From positions 1-48,769 of the forward strand of contig NZ_AMSH01000024.1 in assembly GCF_000300535.1 (NCBI RefSeq): 48,769 nucleotides of DNA, written 5' to 3'. This DNA comes from Bacillus xiamenensis. GTDB taxonomy: Bacteria; Bacillota; Bacilli; Bacillales; Bacillaceae. Positions 16,935 to 25,149 of this stretch are shown in pieces. Made by a program: the position numbers and the translations under genes. The notes below the pieces were generated by a model. The model ran no database searches, was not told the origin of the DNA, and saw only the letters and a list, made by a program, of their open reading frames with translations. Within the stretch, counting starts at the first letter, position 1, and each line of letters starts with the position of its first letter.

Positions 16935-18338
16935 TTATACACCAGATTCTTCTCGTTGTTTGCGAATCCAAGCCGTCACGTAATAGGCAGCATAGCAAAG
17001 CGCGATGAAAGGAATGCCGCAGATGAGGGCAATCCGCTGATTTGGATCAAAGGCAATGCCGATCACAGATGCAAGGCACAGGAGGAAGGCAGCAATCGGA
17101 ACCACCGGATAGAGCGGGGTTCGGAAAGATAAATCATGAAGCTGTCCGCCTTCCTGTAAAAATCTTTTGCGAAACATGAACTGGGAAGCAGCAATCCCCA
17201 TCCACACCACAACAACGGCGAGTCCAGAGATGGAAACAAGGACAAGATACACCGTTTCTGGTGCGATCACACTTGATAGCAAAGAGAGGATACCGCCGAT
17301 CATACTTAAAATAAGTGCATTCAAAGGAATTCCCTTTGGTGTCAATTTCGCTAGTTTCTTTGGAAGTGTCCGTTCCTCAGAAAGTGACCAGAGCATGCGG
17401 GATGAGGCGTATAGTCCTGAGTTTGCGGCAGATAAGATCGCCGTCAGAATGACAAAATTCATGAAATCCGCCGCATAAGGAATACCGATGCGGTCAAATA
17501 CCACGACAAATGGACTTTTGATCACCCCTGCTTCTTCTACAGGAATTAAGCCAGCTAAGACCACGATCGTTCCGACGAAAAACAGAACAAGGCGCAGCAC
17601 CGTCGTCCGAATCGCCCGAGGAATGGTCTCATCTGGATTGACGCTTTCACCCGCAGCAATCCCGATCAACTCCGTACCGGAAAAAGCAAAATTGACGGCG
17701 AGCATCGTCATGAAGATCGGTAAAAAGCCGTTTGGGAAAAGTCCGCCATCTCCAGTGAAGTTAGAAAAGAACGGAGCGGCCTCACCGCCTTTTAATGGTA
17801 TCAAGCCAAACATCGCAGCTCCGCCAAGGATAATAAAGAGAATAATGGCCATGACTTTAATGCTAGAAAACCAAAATTCGGATTCTGCAAAGAACTTGAC
17901 TGTAAATGCATTGAGTAAAAAGATGAGAAGCGCAAAAACACCACTCCACATCCAAACCGATGTATCTGGGAACCAGCGCTGCATTAAAAGTCCAGCTGCT
18001 GTAAATTCAGAACCAAGTGCCACTGTCCATGTCAGCCAGTAAAGCCAAGCGACTGTATACCCCGTACCAGGCCCAATGTATTTTGTTGCATACGTATGAA
18101 ACGCCCCGGTAACCGGCATTGCGACAGACAGTTCACCTAAACAGAGCATCACAAGATACACAATTAATGCCCCAACAAGATAAGCCAGAATCGTTCCCGC
18201 AGGTCCGGCCTGATGAATGGTGTATCCTGAGCTTAAAAAGAGTCCTGTACCAATCACGCCCCCTAAAGAAAGCATGAATAGGTGCCGGCTCGTCATTTTT
18301 CGTTGATATTGTTGTGACTGATCTTTTGCTTGTTCCAT
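16935..18338 (-). CDS. mmuP: S-methylmethionine permease MmuP (YbgF), APC superfamily
   Basis: A 467-residue amino acid permease with 12 predicted helices. The first helix carries the AAT-family signature [25 protein letters not shown], of which [13 protein letters not shown] is the core; a later conserved block is [24 protein letters not shown]. Assigned as the S-methylmethionine transporter by its position directly behind mmuM, as in B. subtilis ybgF-ybgG, and by similarity. Substrate is therefore inferred. The ATG follows GGGCGGGAAG. Co-transcribed with mmuM (46-nt gap); the transcript then runs into interspersed repeat copy A, which starts 7 nt past the stop. Confidence 0.83.
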   Translation of the reverse strand: MEQAKDQSQQYQRKMTSRHLFMLSLGGVIGTGLFLSSGYTIHQAGPAGTILAYLVGALIVYLVMLCLGELSVAMPVTGAFHTYATKYIGPGTGYTVAWLYWLTWTVALGSEFTAAGLLMQRWFPDTSVWMWSGVFALLIFLLNAFTVKFFAESEFWFSSIKVMAIILFIILGGAAMFGLIPLKGGEAAPFFSNFTGDGGLFPNGFLPIFMTMLAVNFAFSGTELIGIAAGESVNPDETIPRAIRTTVLRLVLFFVGTIVVLAGLIPVEEAGVIKSPFVVVFDRIGIPYAADFMNFVILTAILSAANSGLYASSRMLWSLSEERTLPKKLAKLTPKGIPLNALILSMIGGILSLLSSVIAPETVYLVLVSISGLAVVVVWMGIAASQFMFRKRFLQEGGQLHDLSFRTPLYPVVPIAAFLLCLASVIGIAFDPNQRIALICGIPFIALCYAAYYVTAWIRKQREESGV

Positions 18339-18384
18339 GTCTTCCCGCCCTTTTGCTTAGAAGTATGTGTGTTGATTCATGGTG

Positions 18385-19323
18385 CTACGATGTTGCCTGT
18401 TTTAAGATGTCCGTAATATCTTCTGGTGTCGTCCGGCAGCAGCCGCCGATGATTTGTGCGCCGTCTTTGTACCACTGATGCGCACATTCTCCAAACGTAC
18501 GGTGGGACGTATCTCCGCTCCATACCTTTTCTTTAGGGTCATATAATTCCCCTGAGTTCGGATACACCACAATTGGTTTGCTCGTCCCTTTTTTCATCTC
18601 TTGAATGAGAGAAGAAATAAATTGAGGCGGTGTACAGTTTACGCCAACAGCAGCGATCTGCTCATATGGCTCAAGTGCTTGTACACAGTCTTTCAGCAAA
18701 TCTCCCTCACTAATGTGCAGATCATCCTTTGCGCTAAACGTGATCCATGCATATACACCGCTGAATTCATCCTGAAGTAGCTTTGCGATAGCCGTTGCTT
18801 CAATCAGGCAAGGAATGGTTTCACATGCGAGAATATCTGCACCAGCCTCTACTAATGCCTGAATTCTTGGTCTGTGAAAATCAATGAGTGCCTGCTCTGA
18901 CAGCCTGTAATTTCCCTTATATTCTGAACCATCAGATAAATAAGCGCCGAATGGTCCTACTGATCCAGCGACAAATGGTTTTGTGCGCCCCTCACGACGT
19001 GTTTCATCCTGCCAAAACAGTTCGCATGCTTCTTTCGCTAAAGTGACAGATCGTTTCATTAATGCAATGGCTTCTTCTTTTGTATAGCCTTTTTCAGCGA
19101 AGCCATCAATCGTCGTTTGGTAGCTGGCTGTTGTGGCACAGTCAGCACCTGCTTGGAAGTAGTCCAAGTGTACTTGCTGAATCAATTCTGGCTGTTCAAT
19201 GAGGATTTTGGCTGACCATAAACTGTCGTTTAAATCACAGCCCTTTCGTTCAAGCTCCGTTGCAAGTGCACCGTCTAAAATTAAAGGTGCGTGAGCCTGT
19301 AATCGGCTTTGAATAGGGTTCAT
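18385..19323 (-). CDS. mmuM: Homocysteine S-methyltransferase MmuM (YbgG)
   Basis: A 312-residue cytosolic enzyme transferring a methyl group from S-methylmethionine to homocysteine, giving two methionines. It shows LILDGALATELERKG near the N-terminus, GSVGPFGAYLSDGSEY, ACETIPCLIEA, the zinc cysteine in VGVNCTPPQ and the C-terminal GGCCRTTPEDI that supplies the other two zinc cysteines. All three ligands are present. The ATG is 13 nt from the AGGAGG-type site, unusually far, so initiation may be weak or another start used. First gene of mmuM-mmuP, driven by the promoter at 19380-19408; no S-box riboswitch is visible in the roughly 50-nt leader. Confidence 0.92.
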   Translation of the reverse strand: MNPIQSRLQAHAPLILDGALATELERKGCDLNDSLWSAKILIEQPELIQQVHLDYFQAGADCATTASYQTTIDGFAEKGYTKEEAIALMKRSVTLAKEACELFWQDETRREGRTKPFVAGSVGPFGAYLSDGSEYKGNYRLSEQALIDFHRPRIQALVEAGADILACETIPCLIEATAIAKLLQDEFSGVYAWITFSAKDDLHISEGDLLKDCVQALEPYEQIAAVGVNCTPPQFISSLIQEMKKGTSKPIVVYPNSGELYDPKEKVWSGDTSHRTFGECAHQWYKDGAQIIGGCCRTTPEDITDILKQATS

Positions 19324-19379
19324 ATGAATTGAACAGCCTCCTTTTTAGATCGGAAATAATGGATATGATATGAGGCAGT

Positions 19380-19408
19380 AGTTTAAATGACTAAAGTGTT
19401 TTTGTCAA
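19380..19408 (-). promoter_or_regulatory. Sigma-A promoter of mmuM-mmuP
   Basis: On the minus strand: perfect TTGACA, 17-nt spacer, TAAACT. The start point would be near 19373, giving a leader of about 50 nt, too short for a SAM riboswitch. Confidence 0.7.
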
Positions 19409-19501
19409 GGAGAGGAAAAAGCATAGGAGGGCGTAAAAACCCTGAAAACATGCGGATTTCAGTGCATAAACATACAGTCAAAATAATAGAATAACAAGTC
19501 A

Positions 19502-19530
19502 TTGACAGCCTCTAAAAAGAGATATATATT
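19502..19530 (+). promoter_or_regulatory. Sigma-A promoter of the YitT-family gene
   Basis: Perfect TTGACA, 17-nt spacer, TATATT, giving a predicted start near 19537 and a leader of about 120 nt before the coding region. It is back to back with the mmuM promoter. Confidence 0.75.
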
Positions 19531-19558
19531 ATGGAAAGGTTCATTTCAGAAAGCTTCA

Positions 19559-19630
19559 TCAAAAGGCGCCGTCTTTTGATTTTATGTTGTCCAACGACTG
19601 TCTTCTTTCGTGCAGAAAGAGGGTTTTTTA
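19559..19630 (+). promoter_or_regulatory. Possible transcription attenuator in the YitT leader
   Basis: Two hairpins: TCAAAAG/CTTTTGA (19559-19579), then TCTTTC-GTGCA-GAAAGA (19604-19620) followed by GGG and six T, directly before the AAAGGAGG site. The second looks like a weak intrinsic terminator within the 5' leader. The stretch between them contains GTTGT-CC-AACGAC, a further short complementary pair. No known riboswitch class is recognised. Confidence 0.45.
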
Positions 19631-19658
19631 TATGCTTAAAAAAGGAGGAAAGAAGAAA

Positions 19659-20489
19659 TTGAAAAAATGTGTGAAAGATATTGCGATGATTCTAGTCGGT
19701 TCTTTTTTATTCGCTGCAGCAGTAAACATGTTTGTCATTCCGCTTGAATTTGGTGAAGGCGGTGTAACAGGGCTGTCCATCATTTTTTATTATTTGTTTG
19801 AGATTGCACCGTGGCTGACGAACCTTGTGTTGAATGCGATCTTATTACTTGTGGGGTATAAATACTTGGACAAGAAGACCACGATCTACACAGTGGTAGC
19901 TGTCGCAAGTAACTCCCTATTTTTACACTTGACCACTACATGGGTGGTACATGTACATGAATTGATCATTGGTGCTATTTTCGCGGGAATCATTATCGGA
20001 ATTGGAATTGGTCTTGTATTAAGAGTAGGCGGAACAACGGCGGGTTCCGCTATTCTTGGGCGAATGGCCAACAAATATTTAGACTGGAACGTGAGCTATG
20101 CCATCTTGTTCTTTGATCTAATCGTTGTCTTTGCTTCCTATTTTATTATTGGTGCGGAAAAATTAATGTTTACGATTGTGATGCTGTATGTGGCGACTAA
20201 GGTGATGGATTTCGTCATAGAAGGGCTCAATACGAAAAAGGCGGTCACGATTATTTCTTCATGTAAAGATGATATTGCGGAAGAAATCAACCACACCCTT
20301 GACCGAGGCGTGACGATCTTAAATGGACGCGGTCATTATTCAAAGGAATCAAAGGAAATTCTTTATGCAGTCATTCAAAAACAAGAGCTTATGCGTCTAA
20401 AGAAAATTATTAAGAAAATTGATCGAGATGCATTCGTTGTTGTCCATGACGTGCGGGATGTGTTTGGAGAAGGATTTGTGAATATATAA
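19659..20489 (+). CDS. YitT-family membrane protein (DUF161/DUF2179; YpjC/YqfU/YvjA type)
   Basis: A 276-residue membrane protein. About five or six hydrophobic segments cover residues 6-180, with the family blocks FVIPLEFGEGGVTGLSII and VLRVGGTTAGSAILG. A soluble C-terminal domain (DUF2179, about 195-276) contains LDRGVTILNGRGHYSKESKE, a fold shared with small ligand-binding domains. The molecular function of the family is not known. The TTG at 19659 is chosen because AAAGGAGG lies 10 nt upstream; starting at ATG 19632 would place that site within the gene. The strong promoter and the hairpin-rich leader suggest regulation by premature termination. Confidence 0.75.
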   Translation: MKKCVKDIAMILVGSFLFAAAVNMFVIPLEFGEGGVTGLSIIFYYLFEIAPWLTNLVLNAILLLVGYKYLDKKTTIYTVVAVASNSLFLHLTTTWVVHVHELIIGAIFAGIIIGIGIGLVLRVGGTTAGSAILGRMANKYLDWNVSYAILFFDLIVVFASYFIIGAEKLMFTIVMLYVATKVMDFVIEGLNTKKAVTIISSCKDDIAEEINHTLDRGVTILNGRGHYSKESKEILYAVIQKQELMRLKKIIKKIDRDAFVVVHDVRDVFGEGFVNI

Positions 20490-20496
20490 AAAGTAA

Positions 20497-20536
20497 AAAA
20501 AGACACATCCACTATAAAGTGGGGGTGTCTTTTCAT
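20497..20536 (+). terminator. Terminator after the YitT-family gene
   Basis: AAAAGACACATCCACT and AGTGGGGGTGTCTTTT pair around ATAA with two imperfect positions, ending in a T run. It lies between convergent genes and may serve both. Confidence 0.82.
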
Positions 20537-20563
20537 ATGTCGAGTGATCTTATGTTTAAGTGA

Positions 20564-20761
20564 CTATTTTTTTAGGGTATCCTCTTTCTTCTCGTTACTT
20601 TTCAGAACGAAAAAGCGTATACACTCAGCAATGGCCGCTCCCACCACAAACAGGATGATGGGTGTAATGGTAAAAGGTTGTTTGAAGATGAACAAATACA
20701 CGGTATAACATAAAGTTAATGTAATAACTAACGTGAGGTAATTGCTCAACGCTCTATTCAA
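20564..20761 (-). CDS. Small two-helix membrane protein, unknown function
   Basis: A 65-residue protein with helix 1 (about 8-27, LTLVITLTLCYTVYLFIF) and helix 2 (about 33-53, IILFVVGAAIAECIRFFV) and a charged, lysine-rich tail (KSNEKKEDTLKK). The TTG start at 20761 is chosen since GAGGAG sits 8 nt upstream; two in-frame GTG codons lie too close to that site. Not recognised with confidence; B. subtilis has a small membrane gene (ybgB) in this neighbourhood, but I cannot confirm it is the same. Convergent with the YitT gene. Confidence 0.6.
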   Translation of the reverse strand: MNRALSNYLTLVITLTLCYTVYLFIFKQPFTITPIILFVVGAAIAECIRFFVLKSNEKKEDTLKK

Positions 20762-21130
20762 GATCACCACTCCTCTTTTTTAAGGTCTACAACTAGCCGG
20801 TATTGGTTGAGTTGAAAAGAATTTTCCACTTTCTTCCGTTCTCATCACTTTTTTTCGAGTTGAGTTTTCGTAAAACTTAGTATGATTAAAATAAGGATAA
20901 GCCATGTTGAATTCACTTTTTAATTCCATGCAATTCAACATATCCCTTTAAAATAAAGAGAATAAATTGGTTGTTTCCTAATTTATTAATATTCGTTCTT
21001 GTTTATGTTTGTTGTCTACAATAGACACACTCTAGATTTATCTTGATCAGGTGAAGCCTTGAAAAAAGAGATACTTCCTGCATGAAACTTTATAGGTATG
21101 TTGCGTGTGAGAAGTTGGGAAAGATACCTC
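20762..21130. other. AT-rich gap with one small dyad
   Basis: No gene is seen. A perfect 6-bp inverted repeat TGTCTA-CAA-TAGACA lies at 21013-21027, too far from the PadR promoter to be its obvious operator; similar TTGTCTA/TAGACAA half-sites occur in other intergenic regions of the window. Confidence 0.4.
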
Positions 21131-21161
21131 TTGTCACATCATACTATGTAATGTATAGTAT
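21131..21161 (+). promoter_or_regulatory. Promoter and likely PadR operator of the padR-DUF1700 operon
   Basis: TTGTCA, 17-nt spacer, TATAGT form a good sigma-A promoter. An inverted repeat ATACTA-N9-TAGTAT (21141-21161) overlaps the spacer and -10 box, which fits autorepression by the PadR protein encoded 20 nt downstream. Confidence 0.65.
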
Positions 21162-21182
21162 AAATGGTTAGGAGTTGTAAAC

Positions 21183-21500
21183 ATGAATGCACAACTAAAA
21201 AAAGGCTTATTGGAGTTTTGTGTACTGGCGGTATTAAAGAAAGGCGATTCCTATGGTTATCAAATCATTAAAGATATATCTCATTGTATTGAGATGTCCG
21301 AGTCGACATTATATCCGATATTAAAGCGGTTAGAACAAAACAATTATGTGGAGACCTATTCACAAGAACATAACAGCCGGTTAAGAAAATACTACCGGAT
21401 GACAAAAAGCGGACGGGAGCATATCGCGCAATTTTTAGATGAATGGGACCAGGTGATGGAGATTTACGACTTTATTTCTGGAGGACAGAGCAATGAATAA
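21183..21500 (+). CDS. PadR-family transcriptional regulator
   Basis: A 105-residue winged-helix repressor of the short PadR subfamily (no long C-terminal domain). Family features: LLEFCVLAVLKKGDSYGYQI, ESTLYPILKRLEQNNYVE recognition helix region, and the wing with RKYYRMTKSG, then a C-terminal dimer helix (LDEWDQVMEIYDFI). The ATG follows AGGAG by 8 nt. It heads a three-gene operon with the DUF1700 gene, whose start overlaps its stop by 8 nt. The dyad over its own promoter suggests autoregulation. Such regulators typically sense envelope or toxic compounds; the ligand here is unknown. Confidence 0.92.
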   Translation: MNAQLKKGLLEFCVLAVLKKGDSYGYQIIKDISHCIEMSESTLYPILKRLEQNNYVETYSQEHNSRLRKYYRMTKSGREHIAQFLDEWDQVMEIYDFISGGQSNE

Positions 21501-22080
21501 AAAAGAGTTCCTAAGCAGCTTAGAGAAGCATCTGCATCGTCTGGGCGAAAAAGAAAGTGAGCGGTTTATCGAATATTACGATGAAATGATCGAGGATTAT
21601 CAGGAAGATGGGTACAGTGAACAGGAAGCGGTTCATCAAGTAGGGCAGCCTGCAATCATTGCTGAAGGCATTATGAAGGAACAAGGAATGAAAACCGTAG
21701 AAGTGCCTACATTTGGAGAAAAGGCGACGAGGTTCTCGATCCTCATTTTAGGCTTTCCTTTATGGGGAAGTATTCTAGCGGCAGTGATCCTGCTTATTCT
21801 TTCTGTGTACATGGTGATTTGGTGCATTCCCCTTGTGACGGGTGCATTGACGCTGTCTGGCCTGCTTGGAGGATGTTGGAGCATCATTGGTACTCCGTTT
21901 ATCTATCAGGACGGTTTGCATGTGGCGGTGACGCAGTTTGGGCTTGGTATTCTTCTTTTAGGTGTAGGGTTATTATGCGGTATTGCCACAGTGTATTTAA
22001 CAAAGCTATTCACGCACATGACGGTCCAAACCAGTAAGGCATTTATGGGGATGTTTAGAAAGAAGGTCGTGAGAATATGA
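21493..22080 (+). CDS. DUF1700-family membrane protein
   Basis: A 195-residue protein. The N-terminal soluble part (about 1-75) has the family pattern FLSSLEKHLHRLGEKESERF, then IEYYDEMIEDYQEDGYSEQEAV; three or four hydrophobic segments follow (about 80-115, 120-140, 150-175). DUF1700 proteins are routinely encoded directly behind a short PadR regulator and before a DUF4097 protein; together they act in envelope stress circuits, with details unclear. The ATG has GGAGG 8 nt upstream and overlaps the padR stop. Its stop overlaps the start of the next, apparently shortened gene (ATGA). Confidence 0.88.
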   Translation: MNKKEFLSSLEKHLHRLGEKESERFIEYYDEMIEDYQEDGYSEQEAVHQVGQPAIIAEGIMKEQGMKTVEVPTFGEKATRFSILILGFPLWGSILAAVILLILSVYMVIWCIPLVTGALTLSGLLGGCWSIIGTPFIYQDGLHVAVTQFGLGILLLGVGLLCGIATVYLTKLFTHMTVQTSKAFMGMFRKKVVRI

Positions 22081-22238
22081 AGGTGAATGACTTAAAGAAA
22101 AAATGCATCACATGGGGCATCATTTTCACCATTGTAGGTGGTTTTGTAGCCGCTCTTGGTTTTGGTTTATCAGGCTTTGACTTAGATGCATATCATACAA
22201 ACGATCAGTCCAACGTTTTCCGCACCATTAATTGGTAG
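22077..22238 (+). CDS. 53-codon membrane peptide, probable stub of a DUF4097-type gene
   Basis: A short frame starting at the ATGA overlap with the DUF1700 gene. It has a basic start (MKVNDLKKKC), one transmembrane helix (IIFTIVGGFVAALGFGLSG) and an acidic tail ending in RTINW, then TAG and a terminator 20 nt later. Layout and N-terminus match the usual third gene of padR-DUF1700-DUF4097 operons, whose products begin with such a helix and continue for over 200 residues of beta-helix. Here that domain is absent, so this is either a truncated relic or a genuine small membrane protein retained for its helix. Confidence 0.6.
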   Translation: MKVNDLKKKCITWGIIFTIVGGFVAALGFGLSGFDLDAYHTNDQSNVFRTINW

Positions 22239-22256
22239 CTTGCCATCACGAAGCCA

Positions 22257-22286
22257 AAAAAACCCGCTTATGCGGGTCTTTTTTTC
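22257..22286. terminator. Bidirectional terminator between the padR operon and the Bcr/CflA gene
   Basis: AAAAAACCCGC-TTAT-GCGGGT followed by CTTTTTTT; T runs exist on both strands. On the minus strand the hairpin overlaps the stop codon of the exporter gene. Confidence 0.9.
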
Positions 22287-23485
22287 GCTCGGGCTACAAA
22301 GAAGATATAACAGCAAAGTGCGCCAACATCACAGAGCATAATAATCAGCCCCATTGGAAAGGCAGTCTGGCCTCCGGCGAGTCCGACAAGAGGTGTCATG
22401 CATGCGCCTAAAAGCATTTGCGCTACACCGATGAGGGCGGCCGCACTTCCAGCATGCGCACCGTGATGCTGCATGGCAAGGGAGGGAGCAGAAGTACCGA
22501 CAATCCCAACGCTTGACACCACAAAAAACAATGGGATGAGAATGCCATACATCCCTGCATCAATAGAGATCATCAAAAACAAGGTGACGCCCCCTAAAGC
22601 AGCTGTCAGTAATCCAATGCGAAGGACTTTCTCCTCACCAATTTTCGCAGCGACTCGAGCAAATACTTGTCCAGCTGTGATAATCCCAAGACTATTGATT
22701 GCAAAGGCAGCGCTGAAGCCTTGAGGAGAAAGGTTGAAAATCTCCTGCAGTACAAACGGTGATCCAGAGATATACGCAAACATGGCGGCGAAGACAAGAC
22801 CTTGTGAGAGAGCATAGCCAACAAAGAGTCGATCACTCGCTAGAATTTTCATCGCACCGATAATCTGTTGAAAGCCTCCAGTCTGTCTGCGTTCCACAGG
22901 TAAGCTTTCTTTCAGTGAAAACATTGATCTTAGGAGCATCAATGCCCCAAGGATTCCTAGTAGAACAAACACCCCCTGCCATGTTGTGAATCGTAAAATT
23001 TGTCCGCCCACGATAGGTGCGGCTGCCGGGGCAACCCCGTTGACTAACATGAGCAGAGCAAAGAACTTCGTCATCTCTGATCCTTCATAATGATCTCGCA
23101 CGATGGCTCTTGCGATGACAATGCCAGCTGAACCAGCGAGCCCTTGAATCAGTCTTAAAAGAATGAATGTCCAAATGGATGTGACCACTGTACATAAAAG
23201 AGAGGCCGCAATAAAAATGATTAATCCGATCATCAGCGGCTTTCTTCTGCCGACCGTATCACTGATTGGGCCGGCAATCAGCTGCCCAAGCGCCAGTCCA
23301 ATCAAACAAGCCATGAGACTTAACTGAGACAGCGCCGTGCTGGCTTCAAAATCCCGCGCGATATTAGGTAAAGCAGGTAAATACATATCCATTGCCAGCG
23401 GTGCAAGGGCTGTTAAAGAGCCAAGCAGCGCGGCAAGGAGGAACCGATTTTTTTTCGATTCTTGGGGATAAGATAAAGTATTCAT
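22268..23485 (-). CDS. Bcr/CflA-family MFS multidrug exporter
   Basis: A 405-residue 12-helix major facilitator. The opening helix has the Bcr/CflA pattern LAPLAMDMYLPALPNIA, followed by motif A GPISDTVGRRKPLM, the DHA1 motif C-like region PAAAPIVGGQIL and GLAGSAGIVIARAIVRD in helix 4. Proton-driven export of drugs such as bicyclomycin or chloramphenicol is known for the family; the substrate here is unknown (YdgK of B. subtilis is one relative). The ATG starts about 210 nt from the divergent acetyltransferase gene. It is monocistronic. Confidence 0.9.
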   Translation of the reverse strand: MNTLSYPQESKKNRFLLAALLGSLTALAPLAMDMYLPALPNIARDFEASTALSQLSLMACLIGLALGQLIAGPISDTVGRRKPLMIGLIIFIAASLLCTVVTSIWTFILLRLIQGLAGSAGIVIARAIVRDHYEGSEMTKFFALLMLVNGVAPAAAPIVGGQILRFTTWQGVFVLLGILGALMLLRSMFSLKESLPVERRQTGGFQQIIGAMKILASDRLFVGYALSQGLVFAAMFAYISGSPFVLQEIFNLSPQGFSAAFAINSLGIITAGQVFARVAAKIGEEKVLRIGLLTAALGGVTLFLMISIDAGMYGILIPLFFVVSSVGIVGTSAPSLAMQHHGAHAGSAAALIGVAQMLLGACMTPLVGLAGGQTAFPMGLIIMLCDVGALCCYIFFVARAKKRPA

Positions 23486-23697
23486 ATAATGACCCTCCTC
23501 GTATATGTCCTCAAATCAGCATAATGAATACGTCGTTTCTTTTCAATGAAAAATGTCCAAATCGGATTTCGTGCAAAATGATTGATCTTTCGATTGAGAC
23601 TCTTTACATTGAATGAGTAGAGATTGAAAACAAGATCATCGGCATGCAGTGATTGCATGATACGTATATCCTTCAATAGACAATAGGAGGTGCTGTT

Positions 23698-24234
23698 ATG
23701 GAGCAGCAAGAGCTGATCATACGTGAAGCAGTGAGAGAAGATCATGAGGTGATTAGACACGTACTGATCAAATCATACGCACAGTATGAGCCTCAATTTA
23801 CAGAGGAAGGCTGGCAAAATTATTCTGCGGCACTGCGAGCGGCTGTGGATAACCCAAACATGGAGCTTATGCTTGTGGCGGAGCTTGAGGGGAAGGTTGT
23901 GGGAACCCTTCAAATGTTTCGGTCATCTGAACAAGCGTATGACAAGCCTGAAATGGGCATTACTTCCGCGATTGTTCGGTTTTTAGGGGTAGATCCTGAT
24001 GTGAGAGGAAAAGGAATCGCGGAGTCATTGTTACGTAAAAGTATTGAAATCACGCAATCGTGGGGCGAGAACGTCCTGTACCTTCATACATCGGATAAAA
24101 TGCAGGCCGCCATTCGTTTATATGAAAGAATGGGCTTTGAGCGGGCACTTGATAAGGAATTTGTGAATCAAAATGGAACGCATGTAAAGAGCTATCAGTA
24201 TGTGATCAAAAAAGAACAGCCGGCTGGCTCATAA
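23698..24234 (+). CDS. GNAT-family N-acetyltransferase
   Basis: A 178-residue acetyl-CoA-dependent acetyltransferase. The GNAT core is visible: N-terminal LIIREAVREDHEVI, strand 4 FLGVDPDVRGKGIAESLL with the acetyl-CoA loop R-x-x-G-x-G/A (VRGKGIA, about residues 102-108), and the terminal AIRLYERMGFER. The substrate cannot be inferred. An excellent AGGAGGTG precedes the ATG by about 6 nt. It is divergent from the Bcr/CflA exporter; both could act in detoxification, but nothing in the sequence proves a shared role. Confidence 0.88.
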   Translation: MEQQELIIREAVREDHEVIRHVLIKSYAQYEPQFTEEGWQNYSAALRAAVDNPNMELMLVAELEGKVVGTLQMFRSSEQAYDKPEMGITSAIVRFLGVDPDVRGKGIAESLLRKSIEITQSWGENVLYLHTSDKMQAAIRLYERMGFERALDKEFVNQNGTHVKSYQYVIKKEQPAGS

Positions 24235-24246
24235 TACGCCGTATAA

Positions 24247-24291
24247 GAAAAGGAAGAGCATGTCCTGCATGGACGAGGCTCTTCCTTTTTC
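24247..24291 (+). terminator. Terminator after the acetyltransferase gene
   Basis: AAAGGAAGAGC and GCTCTTCCTTT form an 11-bp stem, with an inner GTCC-TGCAT-GGAC hairpin, followed by TTTTTC. Confidence 0.9.
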
Positions 24292-24498
24292 TCATGACAC
24301 CCATACGTTCAGTACCATATACGATAAGCACCATGAGATTAAACCAAACATGACAAAAAATTTCAACACATGTTCATAAACGGTCAGCTTTCTTTCTCTT
24401 TTCGTTTTCACAAGCCGCCAGTAAAGGGCATAGCCGCAAAAAACCAACATGATTTGTCCAAGCTCTGCTACGGTTTCGATGATTGTGATCCCGTTCAT
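24292..24498 (-). CDS. Small two-helix membrane protein, unknown function
   Basis: A 68-residue protein: helix 1 at about 10-28 (ELGQIMLVFCGYALYW), a basic loop (RLVKTKRERKLTVYEH) and helix 2 at about 46-65 (FFVMFGLISWCLSYMVLNVW). GAGGTGA lies about 7 nt before the ATG, which supports expression. The topology, with a strongly positive cytoplasmic loop, suggests a helical hairpin with both ends outside. The family is not recognised. Convergent with the acetyltransferase gene and divergent from the DUF402 gene. Confidence 0.62.
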   Translation of the reverse strand: MNGITIIETVAELGQIMLVFCGYALYWRLVKTKRERKLTVYEHVLKFFVMFGLISWCLSYMVLNVWVS

Positions 24499-24612
24499 TC
24501 ATTTTCACCTCACCATATGTCTTCCATCAACAGCAGCAGTTAACCTTTATTTCTTCAAAGGAAATCAGTGTATACTGGAATAAGAAGTAGATGCAGAAGG
24601 GGTTGTGACACA

Positions 24613-25149
24613 TTGTTTCGGCTACATGCAGATTCTTGGGATGACGTAATCGAGAGAAAAATCAAATACGATGATGAGGTTGTGGAACATACTTGTCAGC
24701 TGTTAGACGCACAGGAGCAGCAAGTCGTCTTGTTTCATAAAATTCAAGACCCGTTTACAATGATTGCTGGTGATGGTGCTGTCACGATCCCAAAAGGGAG
24801 CTATACGACCGCCTATTATTGGACGGACCGGCCTTACAATGTATATTTTTGGAGAGATGATCAAGGCAATGAACTTGGCTCCTATTTGAATATCGTCAGA
24901 AATACGCAGTTCAAAGATCAGATGGTCATTTTTAACGATTTGATGATTGACCTTCTCGTTCTCCCAAATGGTGATGTCTTTGTTTTGGATGAAGAGGAAT
25001 TGCCGGAGAGTTTAGCCTCTTTTGAAAATGGTTCGGTCCATCAAGCACTAAGCGATGTCATCGGTTCATTAGAGCGTATACTAGGTCGATTGAGATCAGA
25101 TGCCGAAGGAAGATACCATCACACTTTGTTTGAACCGATTCTAAAATAA
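24613..25149 (+). CDS. DUF402-family protein
   Basis: A protein of about 178 residues with the DUF402 core: IPKGSYTTAYYWTDRPYNVYFW, then a block of acidic residues YLNIVRNTQFKD...MVIFNDLMIDLLVLPNGDVFVLDEEEL. Members of this fold include nucleoside polyphosphate hydrolases of the YgaC/Ntdp type and RNA-processing domains; the D/E residues in the second block bind divalent metal in characterised members. A phosphatase acting on nucleoside di- or triphosphates is possible but not certain. The TTG at 24613 is preferred (AAGGGG 10 nt upstream, and length like the family); no suitable ATG exists. It has its own terminator. Confidence 0.72.
   Translation: MFRLHADSWDDVIERKIKYDDEVVEHTCQLLDAQEQQVVLFHKIQDPFTMIAGDGAVTIPKGSYTTAYYWTDRPYNVYFWRDDQGNELGSYLNIVRNTQFKDQMVIFNDLMIDLLVLPNGDVFVLDEEELPESLASFENGSVHQALSDVIGSLERILGRLRSDAEGRYHHTLFEPILK

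Noticed and set aside
16671-16942. Minus-strand ORF over the interspersed repeat and terminator (90 codons)
   Set aside because: It runs through the repeat, the hairpins and the end of the secreted protein gene, with no start signals; the matching frame is not kept in copy B.
17488-18042. 184-codon plus-strand frame opposite mmuP
   Set aside because: Shadow of the permease gene; no ribosome site and no recognisable protein features.
19324-19440. SAM (S-box) riboswitch before mmuM
   Set aside because: The consensus promoter leaves a leader of only about 50 nt, and no S-box core motifs or terminator are present.
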